From contig NZ_FZOJ01000004.1 of NCBI RefSeq assembly GCF_900188145.1, positions 1 through 64,000 of the forward strand: a stretch of DNA of 64,000 bases, given 5' to 3'. The position numbers were made by a program, and so were the translations under genes. Below the pieces are notes generated by a model. It did no database searches, was not told the origin of the DNA, and saw only the letters and a program-made list of their open reading frames with translations. This DNA is from Anaerovirgula multivorans. Its GTDB lineage: Bacteria > Bacillota > Clostridia > Peptostreptococcales > Natronincolaceae. Shown here piece by piece: positions 16,406 to 26,179 of the stretch (the first letter of the stretch is position 1; every line of letters starts with the position of its first letter).

Positions 16406-16440
16406 TTCTCTATCCATGTATTTAGATTTGAAAAAATGAA

Positions 16441-18126
16441 TTACATAGTATTGGTATCAATATCCATAATTAAAAAGGTAATATCATCGTCAATCGACTT
16501 GGTTTTGGCTACGGCGCGAATTTCTTCATTAATAGCTTTCCTCAGTTTTATACTACTGTTACTCCTATTTTTATATAATATTCCCTCTAAAGTTTCTTTT
16601 TGCAAAAAGGTATTATTATTAAAGTTTCCTATCAACCCATCTGTGTAAAAAATAATACGATCTCCTTTTTCCAATTGAATCTGAGCTTCTAAATACTCTG
16701 GCATATATAAATCACCTAGCTTGCAAATAGGGAACCCTTGGCTCCTATCTAACATCTCTACTTCACCTGAAGTACGAAGCAAAATTGGCGTAGTATTCAT
16801 TCCAGCAGAACAATAAGAAAAAACACCCGTAGTTTTATTATATATCCCATTTAAAATAGCTATATGCATTTCAGCAGGAAAGTTTGATTTATTAAATTCA
16901 TTATAAAGATGCAGCAAAGCCTTCTGGCAACTTAGCATTTCATTTTTAACAAAATTATTGCTTTTATAAGCAACTACCCGTTCTGTGAAGATCGTCATCA
17001 TGGCAGCTGATGGACCATGACCTGCAACATCCGCAATATAAATCCCTATATTTTCACTATCAATCTCATATACATCATAGAAATCTCCACTAACATTCTG
17101 ACAGGGAATAAACTCAGACGCAAAAGTCACATCCCCTAATTTTAACGTTTTAGGTGGTAATAATGATTGCTGAATTCTTCTAGCATATTGTAAATCCTTT
17201 ATAATTTTTTCATTCGCATCTTCAAGAGCTTTTGTCCTCTCCTGCACTAATTCTTCTAAATTCTCTGCATATTCTTTAATTTTCTCTGTAGCACAGCTTA
17301 GTTTTATATAAGGAGAATCCAGATTCTTAATAAATATTGCTCTAAAAATCAAATAGGAACTAATCACTTTATATATATGTCCCACCATGTTGTAACTGTC
17401 ATGCACATTAGAGTATAAAGTGAAGGAAGCCTCTGAAAAAATTGCGAAAGACAAGCCAACCACCATTTGTATGAAAATTACATTCTTGGTACTTTTATAA
17501 TCCTTTAGAAATACCACAATTGCAACTCCTAAGAGAACCATCACAACATATTCCAATGCTACTTTTAAAGTAGTTAATCCTTGTCCTTCGATAAACATAG
17601 GAGGAAAAATATTTATATGGTATGCAACTAAATAAAAGATTGTAAAAGTTATTGTGATACTGCCTAGTACGTAATAGGATCTATTGTGGGTGCCCTTTTT
17701 ATGAACAGGGACTAGAGCAGCAGCTAATAACCCTATCGCAAATATCAGTCGTCCTATTATCCAATAAGTAGTTGCTATAGGAATGGAAGCATCTACAAAA
17801 AAACCAGACATGCCATTATAGGTCATCGTATGAAAAAAATCTATAAATCCAACTATGAAGAAAATGGAAAAAAGAACAATTAGTCTAACCCTTCTATTTC
17901 TTAGATAGGTATAGTAAGTAATAATAAAAATAGTAAAATAGATGACGATGCTAAAAAACTCTAAAAAAGTATGATAGTATAAAAAAGATTGAGTTTCAAA
18001 GATAACGTAGTATTTTTCTCCGTATAACCCCACTAACTGAAATATAATCAACAGCCCTAACCAAAGTAAGAATAAGAATATATAATTTCTATCTATGTTG
18101 ATTTTTTTATCTTTTAATGTCAACAT
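16441..18126 (-). CDS. MASE3 membrane sensor with SpoIIE/RsbU-type PP2C phosphatase
   Basis: A 561-residue protein. Residues about 15-270 form seven or eight membrane helices of the MASE3 sensory type (FIDFFHTMTYNGM). A coiled-coil linker (about 280-315) leads to a SpoIIE-like phosphatase at about 330-555, with the metal-binding motifs GDFYDVYEI, DVAGHGPSAAM, FSYCSAGMN and IIFYTDGL plus DDITFLIM. Such proteins dephosphorylate anti-sigma-factor antagonists in response to membrane signals. No partner anti-sigma or antagonist gene is next to it. It has its own terminator and no close operon partner. Confidence 0.85.
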   Translation of the reverse strand: MLTLKDKKINIDRNYIFLFLLWLGLLIIFQLVGLYGEKYYVIFETQSFLYYHTFLEFFSIVIYFTIFIITYYTYLRNRRVRLIVLFSIFFIVGFIDFFHTMTYNGMSGFFVDASIPIATTYWIIGRLIFAIGLLAAALVPVHKKGTHNRSYYVLGSITITFTIFYLVAYHINIFPPMFIEGQGLTTLKVALEYVVMVLLGVAIVVFLKDYKSTKNVIFIQMVVGLSFAIFSEASFTLYSNVHDSYNMVGHIYKVISSYLIFRAIFIKNLDSPYIKLSCATEKIKEYAENLEELVQERTKALEDANEKIIKDLQYARRIQQSLLPPKTLKLGDVTFASEFIPCQNVSGDFYDVYEIDSENIGIYIADVAGHGPSAAMMTIFTERVVAYKSNNFVKNEMLSCQKALLHLYNEFNKSNFPAEMHIAILNGIYNKTTGVFSYCSAGMNTTPILLRTSGEVEMLDRSQGFPICKLGDLYMPEYLEAQIQLEKGDRIIFYTDGLIGNFNNNTFLQKETLEGILYKNRSNSSIKLRKAINEEIRAVAKTKSIDDDITFLIMDIDTNTM

Positions 18127-18239
18127 CTATTTTCCACCTTCACTTTTTATGTCTTCTTACTTTATTATTTCGGCATAAATATTGCTAATCCTCTTCAAAT
18201 CGCCATTTTTTTCTATTTGTATTCGTCATTGTAAATAAA

Positions 18240-18265
18240 ACAAAGATCCCGATCAGGATCTTTGT
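18240..18265 (-). terminator. Intrinsic terminator of the LonB-like gene
   Basis: CAAAGATCC / GGATCTTTG with a six-base loop, and TTTTATTT following on the minus strand. Confidence 0.8.
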
Positions 18266-18282
18266 CTAGTTCATATGGAAAT

Positions 18283-20673
18283 TTATTCTTCTTCCTTATC
18301 TGATATATATTTCAATTTTTCAGTAATTAAATAATTAATGGTTCCTGGAGCATACTCTCCTTTTTCATTTTTTGTTCCAGCCGGTATTCCTGTTAGTACC
18401 TCTATACCCTCCTCCACATGACCTACTGCATAGATATGGAACTTATTATCTCTTACTGCATTAATTACTTCTTCCTTAAGCATGAGATTTTTAATATTTT
18501 GTTTTGGAATAATTACACCCTGTTCTCCAGTCAATTCCTTTAGCTTACATACATCATAAAAACCTTCAATCTTTTCATTCACTCCACCGATAGGCTGAAT
18601 TTCTCCTTTTTGGTTTACAGAACCAGTAACAGCAATGCTCTGTTTTATAGGAACTTCAGCAATGCTAGAAAGAATAGCGTATAGCTCTGTGCTGGAGGCA
18701 CTATCTCCATCTATAATAGAATAATTCTGTTCAAAGCTTACACTAACTGAAAGAGATAAGGGCTTTTCCTGTGCATATTTACAGCCTAGATATCCGCTTA
18801 AAATCAATACGCCTTTATCATGAAGGCTTCCACTTTTTTTGACTTCTCTTTCAATATTGATAATACCCGGCTTACCTCTATAGGTTGATACGGTTATTCT
18901 ACTGGGTTTTCCAAAGGAGTACTCTCCGGTTCCCATGACTGCTAGTCCATTAATCTGTCCCACTTTCTCTCCTTCGACATCTATTAACAGAGTACCCTCC
19001 TTAAACATTTCATTTAGTTTTTCTTCATATTTACTATTTCGATGAATCTTTTGCTGTATAGCTTTTTCTACATGCTGTTTTGTTACAAAGGTAACACCCT
19101 CCTGTTGCGCCCATGTATCTGCTTCATATAAGATTTCTACTATTTGATTAAATCGCGAGCTTAGCTTCCCTTGATGGTCTGCCAACCTTGAGCTATATTC
19201 TATTATTCTTGCAACAGCAGTTTTATCAAATTCCTTTAATCCCACTTCATTGCAATGAGCTGCTATGAACTTAGCCATCTTCAATATATTTTCTTTATTT
19301 TTTATCATTTCCACATCAAAATCTGCCATAATTTTAAAGAACTTTTTAAAGTCCTCATCTAAGCTATACAGACTATGATAAATATAGGCATCTCCAATAA
19401 TGATTACCTTTATATCAAGAGGGATTGCTTCTGGTTTTAAACTGGAGGTAACAACATATCCCATTTGTTTGTTCAGACTTTCTATATTGATTTCTTCTGT
19501 TTTCAAGGCTCTTTTTAAAGTTTCCCATGCATAGGGCTGAGTGAGTATTTCTTTTGCCTGTATAATAAGGAATCCCCCATTTGCTCTATGTAAAGAACCA
19601 GGTTTTATCTCCATAAAGTCTGTTTTTAGTATTCCCATCTCATTTTTGTATTCAATGGTTCCTAATAGATTAGCAAAAGTAGGGTTTGTTTCATTAACAA
19701 TAGGAGCATACTTCAATCCTGAATTATCAATAAAAAGATTTACTTTATATCGATTCAAAAACTGCTCGTTAGATTTCATAGGCATCATCAGAAGCTGTTC
19801 CATATCTTTTTTATCATCCGTTGTTTTAAAAGCATCAACGTTTTCTATAATATCTTTCTCTAAGTCATTAATATAAGTGATTATTTCTTTTCTATGTCCA
19901 TAACGTTGTATCAGTTTATTGATATGATAATTAATAATATCATAAGCAATTTTTTCATCTAGTTTCTTTATAGTATTAGTTAACTGTTCCTCTAAATCTC
20001 TTAGTTTATTAAATATCCCTAAGGTTTCCATACTAAGGTTATTGGAGGATTCCCTTAAATTCTCCATATCTTCTATAGTAAGAGTGTTGTACTCTTCTTG
20101 TGTCATAGGCCTACCATCCTTCAATGGTACCGTCACTAAACCTTGCTCAGATTCTTTGAAAACAAACCCAAATTTTTTCGATGTTTCATTCAATTCATTT
20201 ACAATTTCTTGATTTTTTTGATGAAACTCTTTAATAATATCATTTTTCTTTGTTTCATATTCTGTTCCGCTGAAGGCAGTAGGTATTTCTCTTTTTAGTT
20301 GTGTGATCATACCTTCTATGTTCTTTTTAAAATGCAGTCCTGTACCTGCTTCCATACTTAAAGCTTTAGGCGAATCAGTATTTTTAAAATTAAATACATA
20401 TACCCAATCATTTGGAATAGGCATTTCTTCAGCAAATTTTTCGGTAATAGAGTTTGAATAACTATTTCTTCCTGTACCACTTAGTCCAGCTATAAAGACA
20501 TTATATCCCTTCTTTTTAATACTTAGCCCAAATTCTAATGCTTCAACTGCCCTCTCTTGTCCAATAATGCCCTTGAGCGGTTCCAAATCTCCTGTTGTTC
20601 CAAAGGCCAAGTCCTCTACATAACATGGACTAGTAAGCGCATTCGGCTCTAATTTCAACATATTTGTCATCAT
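18283..20673 (-). CDS. LonB-like ATP-dependent protease (AAA_32/Lon C-terminal type)
   Basis: A 796-residue protein. The N-terminal ATPase part has a Walker A-like FIAGLSGTGRNS (Arg in place of the usual Lys), then a large helical insert and DVEMI/NGGFLIIQA motifs. The C-terminal Lon proteolytic domain has catalytic Ser in DGDSASSTEL and Lys in GGVNEKIEGF, forming a Ser-Lys dyad. It belongs to the stand-alone Lon-like family common in clostridia, likely cytoplasmic protein quality control. I start it at ATG 20673, behind GGGGGAGG. The longer frame to 20802 has no site and runs into a copy of an intergenic repeat (20699-20775), so it is not coding. Confidence 0.85.
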   Translation of the reverse strand: MMTNMLKLEPNALTSPCYVEDLAFGTTGDLEPLKGIIGQERAVEALEFGLSIKKKGYNVFIAGLSGTGRNSYSNSITEKFAEEMPIPNDWVYVFNFKNTDSPKALSMEAGTGLHFKKNIEGMITQLKREIPTAFSGTEYETKKNDIIKEFHQKNQEIVNELNETSKKFGFVFKESEQGLVTVPLKDGRPMTQEEYNTLTIEDMENLRESSNNLSMETLGIFNKLRDLEEQLTNTIKKLDEKIAYDIINYHINKLIQRYGHRKEIITYINDLEKDIIENVDAFKTTDDKKDMEQLLMMPMKSNEQFLNRYKVNLFIDNSGLKYAPIVNETNPTFANLLGTIEYKNEMGILKTDFMEIKPGSLHRANGGFLIIQAKEILTQPYAWETLKRALKTEEINIESLNKQMGYVVTSSLKPEAIPLDIKVIIIGDAYIYHSLYSLDEDFKKFFKIMADFDVEMIKNKENILKMAKFIAAHCNEVGLKEFDKTAVARIIEYSSRLADHQGKLSSRFNQIVEILYEADTWAQQEGVTFVTKQHVEKAIQQKIHRNSKYEEKLNEMFKEGTLLIDVEGEKVGQINGLAVMGTGEYSFGKPSRITVSTYRGKPGIINIEREVKKSGSLHDKGVLILSGYLGCKYAQEKPLSLSVSVSFEQNYSIIDGDSASSTELYAILSSIAEVPIKQSIAVTGSVNQKGEIQPIGGVNEKIEGFYDVCKLKELTGEQGVIIPKQNIKNLMLKEEVINAVRDNKFHIYAVGHVEEGIEVLTGIPAGTKNEKGEYAPGTINYLITEKLKYISDKEEE

Positions 20674-20698
20674 GCTTCCTCCCCCAAAATATTGTTTA

Positions 20699-20775
20699 GT
20701 TTCCTCTTCGGTGAATACATCCTCAAAATAAGTTCGACTACAATTCAGAGAAAAAACTCTCTTTAAATATATATA
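20699..20775 (+). repeat. Interspersed repeat, hairpin-less copy
   Basis: From TACATCCTC through TACAATTCAGA and AAAAAACT this stretch parallels 28021-28066 closely, and its CTCTTCGGT start parallels 38917-38923, but the central hairpin is absent. It lies upstream of the LonB-like gene. Confidence 0.55.
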
Positions 20776-20863
20776 CCTTTTATTGTCTATTAGAAACATC
20801 ATAGTAAAATATCGACGAATCTACATAGTAATATTTTATGTGGTTTGAAAAGGGCTATACAGA

Positions 20864-20902
20864 GAAAAAATACCAAATCCGTTAAAAGATTTGGTATTTT
20901 TA
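20864..20902 (-). terminator. Intrinsic terminator of the LysM gene
   Basis: AAATACCAAATC / GATTTGGTATTT with an eight-base loop and a T-run on either strand. It is placed directly after the 20916 stop. Confidence 0.85.
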
Positions 20903-20915
20903 CAAAGTTCACTTG

Positions 20916-22097
20916 TTATTTTTTTTGTCCTGCTGCTACAACAATAGCATTCTGATGATTTTGATCCTTTAATCCGTCCTTATGACGTGTACTATTCAAA
21001 AAGTATAAGTCACTGTGTCCATTAAAATTGTTGTTTGTAATATTTTGAACATCATGGGGCATAGCACTAGCTGAAGCCGCCAATCTTCTTCCATTTACTT
21101 CTACGATAACAGGTCTTACAGCCCAACTCCAGCTGCCTCCCCAAACCCCTTTCATAATAGCTGTATCACTAGCTGATACAGGCTCAACATCTGCATGGTT
21201 TGCACCAATAGTTCTCTTCATATTCCAACGCTTACCGGTATAGAAGTCTTCAACGATAAAGGTTTTTTCTATTGGTACTACATACTGAGCCTCAGTCCAC
21301 CAATCTAATAACTCCCCAAATTGAGAACCTGGAGTTTGTTTAATAGGTATGTTGTAAACAGGAATTCTTACCTGATCTCCTATTCTAAGAACATGACTTG
21401 AACTAAAACCATTAAGTTTTTGTAATTCAGTCATAGGAATACCATATTTGATGCCAATACTCCAAAGATCATCACCACTTGCTACCGTATGGTTTATATA
21501 GGTTATCCGTGGTGATGAGGTGCTGCCTCTGCTCACAGTAGGAGTGGATGTTGGTTGACTAGCTGATGGAATACTCACCACTTGTCCTGGATAAATGTCT
21601 TGTCCTTCCTTCAATCCATTGACCTTTAAAAATTCCTCTAAGCTTACTTTAAATTTGTTACTAATAATCCAAGGTGTATCACTTTTTTGTACTGTATATG
21701 TAGTTGTATTATTTGTGCTTGAGACAGTAGGAATCACTACCTTTTGTCCTGGATAAATATGCTGTCCTTCTTTTAATCCATTCACTTTTAAAAATTCCTC
21801 TAAGCTTACTTTAAATTTGTTACTAATAATCCAAGGTGTATCATTTTTTTGAACTGTATAGGTAGTTTGAGAAAGGTTAATAATATCGCCAACCTCGACG
21901 TTGGAATTGTTTCTATACTGAGGATTCAGTTTATATATTTCCTCTAGAGACACCTTATGCTGTTGAGAAACTTTCCAAAGGGTATCCCCCGAAACAACTC
22001 GGTGAGTGCTGTTAGCAAAGATTGGAGTAATTGTAGCAGTAAATACTGTTGATGCTAAAGCTGTTCCTATAATGATCTTTTTGAACTTCGAATCCAT
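20916..22097 (-). CDS. Secreted LysM-repeat cell-wall protein
   Basis: A 393-residue exported protein with a signal peptide (about 1-28, cleavage near IFANS). Four LysM modules follow (about 32-75, 80-125, 133-178, 203-250), and a unique C-terminal domain (about 265-390) contains GGSWSWAVRPVIV and SASAMPHDVQN. LysM modules bind peptidoglycan. The C-terminal domain is shared by clostridial LysM proteins but its activity is unknown to me. Modules 2 and 3 are almost identical, a recent duplication. I start it at ATG 22097 behind AAAGGAGGTAATT. It is probably a spore or vegetative surface protein. Confidence 0.8.
   Translation of the reverse strand: MDSKFKKIIIGTALASTVFTATITPIFANSTHRVVSGDTLWKVSQQHKVSLEEIYKLNPQYRNNSNVEVGDIINLSQTTYTVQKNDTPWIISNKFKVSLEEFLKVNGLKEGQHIYPGQKVVIPTVSSTNNTTTYTVQKSDTPWIISNKFKVSLEEFLKVNGLKEGQDIYPGQVVSIPSASQPTSTPTVSRGSTSSPRITYINHTVASGDDLWSIGIKYGIPMTELQKLNGFSSSHVLRIGDQVRIPVYNIPIKQTPGSQFGELLDWWTEAQYVVPIEKTFIVEDFYTGKRWNMKRTIGANHADVEPVSASDTAIMKGVWGGSWSWAVRPVIVEVNGRRLAASASAMPHDVQNITNNNFNGHSDLYFLNSTRHKDGLKDQNHQNAIVVAAGQKK
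21583..21868. repeat. Tandem near-identical LysM coding units
   Basis: Two units of about 150 bases (21583-21707 and 21739-21868) share long identical runs, including one of 40 or more bases around AATTCCTCTAAGCTTACTTT. They encode LysM modules 2 and 3. This is an in-frame tandem duplication. Confidence 0.85.
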
Positions 22098-22296
22098 AAT
22101 TACCTCCTTTAGTTGAATATCCATGTAATTTATATAACTGTTAAACCTTTATTATATAAATTCAAAAAATGTTCCCTATTTCCTCTATGTAAATGTTGGA
22201 ATAAGTACCACAGATAGGCATGCCTAATAGAATATGGTTCTAAATCTTTTATATTAACTATTGTTATATAGATATACACCTTTAGATAAAACAAAA

Positions 22297-22335
22297 TAGG
22301 ACATGGAATAAAATGAAATTCTACTCCATGTCCTA
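22297..22335 (-). terminator. Intrinsic terminator of the glycosidase gene
   Basis: TAGGACATGGA / TCCATGTCCTA enclose further pairing bases. The minus strand continues TTTTGTTTTATC. Confidence 0.8.
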
Positions 22336-22403
22336 CTGTATAGACCACCATTATTTTAATTTAAAACTTATAGAGATATATCCATAAATAAACTTTTGTA
22401 TTA

Positions 22404-25208
22404 TTAAAACAAGGATTTTATTTGATAAGTCACTTGATCCTGTAATATGTTGAATTCCACATATTTTGAAGCCTTAGGTGCATTAGTATTATATGTTCCG
22501 GTAGAAATGTATCTTACACCATCGATTAATTCCACTTTAACCTCTGGCTCTCCACTATAAAGTACGAACACTCTTTTCCCTGTTTCTGCAGCTTTTGTCA
22601 AGGTTTCTTTGAATAGGTTAATCTCTAATTCATCTGTAAACCCATTATGTCCCCAAATTGGTCTAGGCAGCGTAATGAAAATATTCTTTTTATTTGTGGT
22701 GTTTAACTGATTTATTAGTGAACTCCATTGGTTAAAGTCAGCTGCTCGAAGTCCTCCATTTCTATTGTTCAATTGTATAATTAAATTCTCCTCATGTTCC
22801 TTCATAGCATAGCTTGAACCACCAACAGCATTAGGCTTGTTTATGCCCCCCGCTATAGCTGTATCAATACTACTGGTGAAAATAGACATGTGATATGTTG
22901 TATTGACCATCTCGTGAATTCTCTTAGCCACCGTATCCTTCGATTGGTTTTCTATACCATTAAAGGTGATGCCACTATGGACAAAGAATTGAGTTCCTTT
23001 TGTTTTATAAGCTACATTTAGATCGTCCTTTATGGTCTCTCGACTTGCTGGTAGTCCCTCTAATTCTACGCTTTTCGTAACATCTAAACCGTCGAACAAA
23101 ATCTTTCCTGCTGTCTTATTATTTGCATTTGTTTCCACCACGTAAATTCTTTCTAATTCAATAGCTGTTGAAATATTCTGAGGGAGGTTTGCCTCTAAGT
23201 ATTTCCATCCAGTCCAATCAATGCCGTTCTTAAAATCAATTGTATGTCTAGTTCCCTCTGCATCCTTCACATGGCCTCTAATCCAAACAGGGGATGTTGC
23301 ATCGGCATATGCCCACAACCCTAGCTTTGAAGACTGATTTGGCAGAATAACATTTCCACTTTCAAATTCAACATAAGCAGCTCTGGTAGCCTCAGTTTGA
23401 GTAAAATCATATTCTAGTCCTATGGAATTTTGTCCAACCTTTGTATTGGTATCAAGAAATACACGGCCTGGAACAAATTCTGTAGGAAATCCTGTAAATT
23501 TGAAGCTATAGTTTTCAAATGCACCTAAAGATGTCTTTGATTGTCCTATGGCAACTGGTATTGAAGCCTTTCTGTTACCTAATGACGCTGTTAATGTGCT
23601 TGTTCCTTGATTACTTCCTGCTGTATAGGCTGCACCAGTAAATGTACCTAAGCCACCTTCATCCTCCCATACAACATCCTTAGCATCAATAACAGCACTA
23701 TAACCATTCTTGTCTACTCCCATAATGCTTAAGGTTGCAGTTTGCCCATAGTTTAGGCTGAGACCCTCAGGCATTATTTTTAGCATAGCTAACTCCTCTA
23801 ATACCTCAAGTGAAACCTCTGCTTTTTTTCCTAAATAATCTACTTCTATAATGGTTTCTCCTGCTTTTGTAGGTACAAACCTATTTTCTGAAAAAGTTCC
23901 TTCTCCACTTTTTACTGTGTATTTTAATTGTTCACGATCAACCGTTAAAGGATTGTTGTTTTTATCGAAGGCTTTAACCGTAATTTCTCTTGCTGCTCCA
24001 ATAAAGGTTTTACTTTCATTGATTTCCGCCTTAATTCCTCCTAGTTCATCCTGTCCTACTTGTGTTACCACCGCTAAGCCATTTATTATTCTTCTTTCTC
24101 CTCCATCTGAAGGATAATTAGCTACTTTTGAATTAAATTCACCTAAACCTCTTGTAGTCATGGTAGTGGATCCTCCACCGTCCATGAGAATGGCTTCATA
24201 GCTACCTAATTCAATCATCAAATTAACTAATTTCTGCCCGTCTACTCCTTTAAAAGAATTATGTCTACCATCAATCGTAACCATGATCAGCTGCTTCCTA
24301 TCTCTGGTTATACCAACAGCTGTTCTAGGACTATTGCCAGTAACTGTTTGGGTAAAGTTAGCTGGTTGTCCATCCTTCACCAATAATGTTCCTCCTCCTA
24401 AGGCAAGCTTTATGTTTTCCACATTTCCAGGGGTAATATTGGTCTGAATATCTACAAAGTCTCCAACTTGAAAATTATCTAATAGCACCTGAGCATTCCC
24501 TTGAGAAGCCAAGATTACATAACCATTTTCAGGAATAGTTGTAGCAGGTTGTTGTTTTCTAACCTCTACTACAATATTATTCATTACTACCACTTCCACC
24601 ATATCATAATGATTTGAATTATAGCCAGGCGTTTTATCTCCCCAGTTCTTATCAATTAACATAATGCTTTGATATTCATGAGTATATTTATTGATAGTAG
24701 TAATCGGCACAAGCGTTCCTCTAGAGGTCGTTGCAGAAATGTCATAGTCCCAATAATTAGCAGAAGCTATATTATTTTGATCTATAGACAATGTTGCAAA
24801 ATTCTCTACGAATATAGGGCTACTGATGACCTTGCCATCCTTAATCATTGCCCCTAATGGAGAATCCGGCGTTGTCATATAGAAAAAATCAGCATTAATG
24901 GCTGCTACAACATCGTTCTTTTGATTTACCATAGTCGATAAAGTTTCCTTAGTAGCAAGTCCATTTGAACTTTTCAGTAAATCTAAGGCTATATCTTGAT
25001 TGTCTAGATCCACATAAACAACATTTGCATTTAGCCACCCATCCTTGTTAAACCTTAATATATGTTGATGGGTCACTCCAGTAGATATGACTTCTTTATT
25101 TATTTTTTCATATACAGTGCTATCAACTGCAAAAGCATGCGTAAATGTACTGGAAAAGATAACTGTTACGATTCCTATTGCTGATACTGCTTTTTTTAAC
25201 CTTTTCAT
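22404..25208 (-). CDS. Secreted phosphodiester glycosidase (NAGPA family) surface protein
   Basis: A 934-residue exported protein. A signal peptide (about 1-27) is followed by a phosphodiester-glycosidase (NAGPA, formerly DUF2233) domain at about 90-385, with NADFFYMT, SPRTAVGITRD, VTIDGRHNS and the hallmark LMDGGGSTTM. Beta-sandwich domains then follow (about 390-560, bacterial Ig-like), a carbohydrate-binding-like jelly roll (about 570-720), and a C-terminal domain starting near 745 that resembles a calcineurin-type fold fragment (FVHSGITF, FITLPRPIWG). The family cleaves sugar-phosphodiester bonds such as those in wall polymers. The exact substrate is unknown. It is transcribed alone from a promoter at 25264-25291. 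Confidence 0.8.
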   Translation of the reverse strand: MKRLKKAVSAIGIVTVIFSSTFTHAFAVDSTVYEKINKEVISTGVTHQHILRFNKDGWLNANVVYVDLDNQDIALDLLKSSNGLATKETLSTMVNQKNDVVAAINADFFYMTTPDSPLGAMIKDGKVISSPIFVENFATLSIDQNNIASANYWDYDISATTSRGTLVPITTINKYTHEYQSIMLIDKNWGDKTPGYNSNHYDMVEVVVMNNIVVEVRKQQPATTIPENGYVILASQGNAQVLLDNFQVGDFVDIQTNITPGNVENIKLALGGGTLLVKDGQPANFTQTVTGNSPRTAVGITRDRKQLIMVTIDGRHNSFKGVDGQKLVNLMIELGSYEAILMDGGGSTTMTTRGLGEFNSKVANYPSDGGERRIINGLAVVTQVGQDELGGIKAEINESKTFIGAAREITVKAFDKNNNPLTVDREQLKYTVKSGEGTFSENRFVPTKAGETIIEVDYLGKKAEVSLEVLEELAMLKIMPEGLSLNYGQTATLSIMGVDKNGYSAVIDAKDVVWEDEGGLGTFTGAAYTAGSNQGTSTLTASLGNRKASIPVAIGQSKTSLGAFENYSFKFTGFPTEFVPGRVFLDTNTKVGQNSIGLEYDFTQTEATRAAYVEFESGNVILPNQSSKLGLWAYADATSPVWIRGHVKDAEGTRHTIDFKNGIDWTGWKYLEANLPQNISTAIELERIYVVETNANNKTAGKILFDGLDVTKSVELEGLPASRETIKDDLNVAYKTKGTQFFVHSGITFNGIENQSKDTVAKRIHEMVNTTYHMSIFTSSIDTAIAGGINKPNAVGGSSYAMKEHEENLIIQLNNRNGGLRAADFNQWSSLINQLNTTNKKNIFITLPRPIWGHNGFTDELEINLFKETLTKAAETGKRVFVLYSGEPEVKVELIDGVRYISTGTYNTNAPKASKYVEFNILQDQVTYQIKSLF

Positions 25209-25263
25209 GATAGTATTCCTCCTATTGGTTTGCCTTGTAAAATTATCCTGTTTTACTAGTTTT

Positions 25264-25291
25264 ATTATATCTTAATAAAATGATAATTCAA
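25264..25291 (-). promoter_or_regulatory. Probable vegetative promoter of the glycosidase gene
   Basis: On the minus strand TTGAAT (25291-25286) and TATAAT (25269-25264) are separated by 16 bases, about 55 bases before the start codon. In the rest of 25209-25545 I see only the terminator at 25503. Confidence 0.55.
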
Positions 25292-25502
25292 TTACAGGAA
25301 TATTACATTTTTATGACCATGCTAACATCCCTATCTCATCTCAATTATTCTACGCCAATAGAAATCTAGATGTACAAGCTATGAAACAGCGTCAGTATTA
25401 TTTTCCCACGCAAGAACTCATATTATTATATAATTTTCTTAAATTTGTACATCAATGTAAATATCACATAACTCCATGTTTTGCATCTTATCCAATGAAA
25501 AC

Positions 25503-25524
25503 ACCTCTCGATTACTCGAGAGGT
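25503..25524 (-). terminator. Intrinsic terminator of the PrcB-like gene
   Basis: ACCTCTCGA and CTCGAGAGGT form a tight stem; the minus strand continues GTTTTC. Confidence 0.7.
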
Positions 25525-25545
25525 TAATAGACTACAGAAAATTTT

Positions 25546-26025
25546 TTATTCGTTATAATAAACCTTTAAATCTATTTTCTTTGGCAATTCTTTTAGATCG
25601 GTTTTAGCTACTACACAAGGATAAGTGATTACTTGAGGCACTAACTCATCGGGTTTAGGATCTTTAAACTTAGTGTGAACTATCATTCTCTCTTCTTTAT
25701 CTTCTTTCAGCAGTTGAATTCTTTCAATCTCTACCCCATAACCTCCTGTTAGCTTCTCGCCTCTTGTCACAATAACATAGATATCATCATCTACCTTAGC
25801 AGCTAAAGCTCTCTCTAACATCTTATATCTGGGTAGTATCTGCTGTATTTTATCTGGAACTTGACTTTCTTCTAATACTTCGTAGCTCACGTCTTTATCA
25901 CCTCTTGAAATAAACTTCGGAATAACTTTTATCGCTACTGTCACCAGTACAATAATTATGATAATGGTAATAAATAATTTCCAATTTATCTTAGGTAATT
26001 TAGGTAATTTCAATTTTTTCTTCAT
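25546..26025 (-). CDS. PrcB-like membrane-anchored protein
   Basis: A 159-residue protein: a basic N-terminus, one membrane helix (about 16-38), and an outer domain with IYVIVTRGEKLTGGYGVEIE. That is the PrcB C-terminal signature, named from a subunit of a Treponema protease complex and widespread in Firmicutes as a single small domain. The function here is unknown. It may assist an extracellular protease, but none is adjacent. The GGGGGGTAG upstream of the ATG is a good ribosome site. Confidence 0.7.
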   Translation of the reverse strand: MKKKLKLPKLPKINWKLFITIIIIIVLVTVAIKVIPKFISRGDKDVSYEVLEESQVPDKIQQILPRYKMLERALAAKVDDDIYVIVTRGEKLTGGYGVEIERIQLLKEDKEERMIVHTKFKDPKPDELVPQVITYPCVVAKTDLKELPKKIDLKVYYNE

Positions 26026-26126
26026 AATTTCTACCCCCCTTTAATTGACGCCATAAAGGCAGTCTATATAACTATGTGTATTCGTAGGGAGTACTATTTA
26101 TTCAATGTTACAAGTTAAAAAACTTC

Positions 26127-26162
26127 AAAAAAGAAGAGAGCAGTTCATGCGTCTCTTCTTTT
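26127..26162 (-). terminator. Intrinsic terminator of the transketolase operon
   Basis: AAAAGAAGAGA / TCTCTTCTTTT with a 12-base loop; on the minus strand TTTTTTGAAG follows. Confidence 0.85.
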
Positions 26163-26179
26163 GGTATTCTACTTTCTAT

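Noticed and set aside
20674-20802. N-terminal extension of the LonB-like protein
   Set aside because: No ribosome site at 20802, and the segment contains a copy of an intergenic repeat; GGGGGAGG precedes ATG 20673.
22130-22351. Minus-strand 73-codon frame between the LysM and glycosidase genes
   Set aside because: It overlaps the terminator hairpin of the glycosidase gene, has no ribosome site and an implausible composition.
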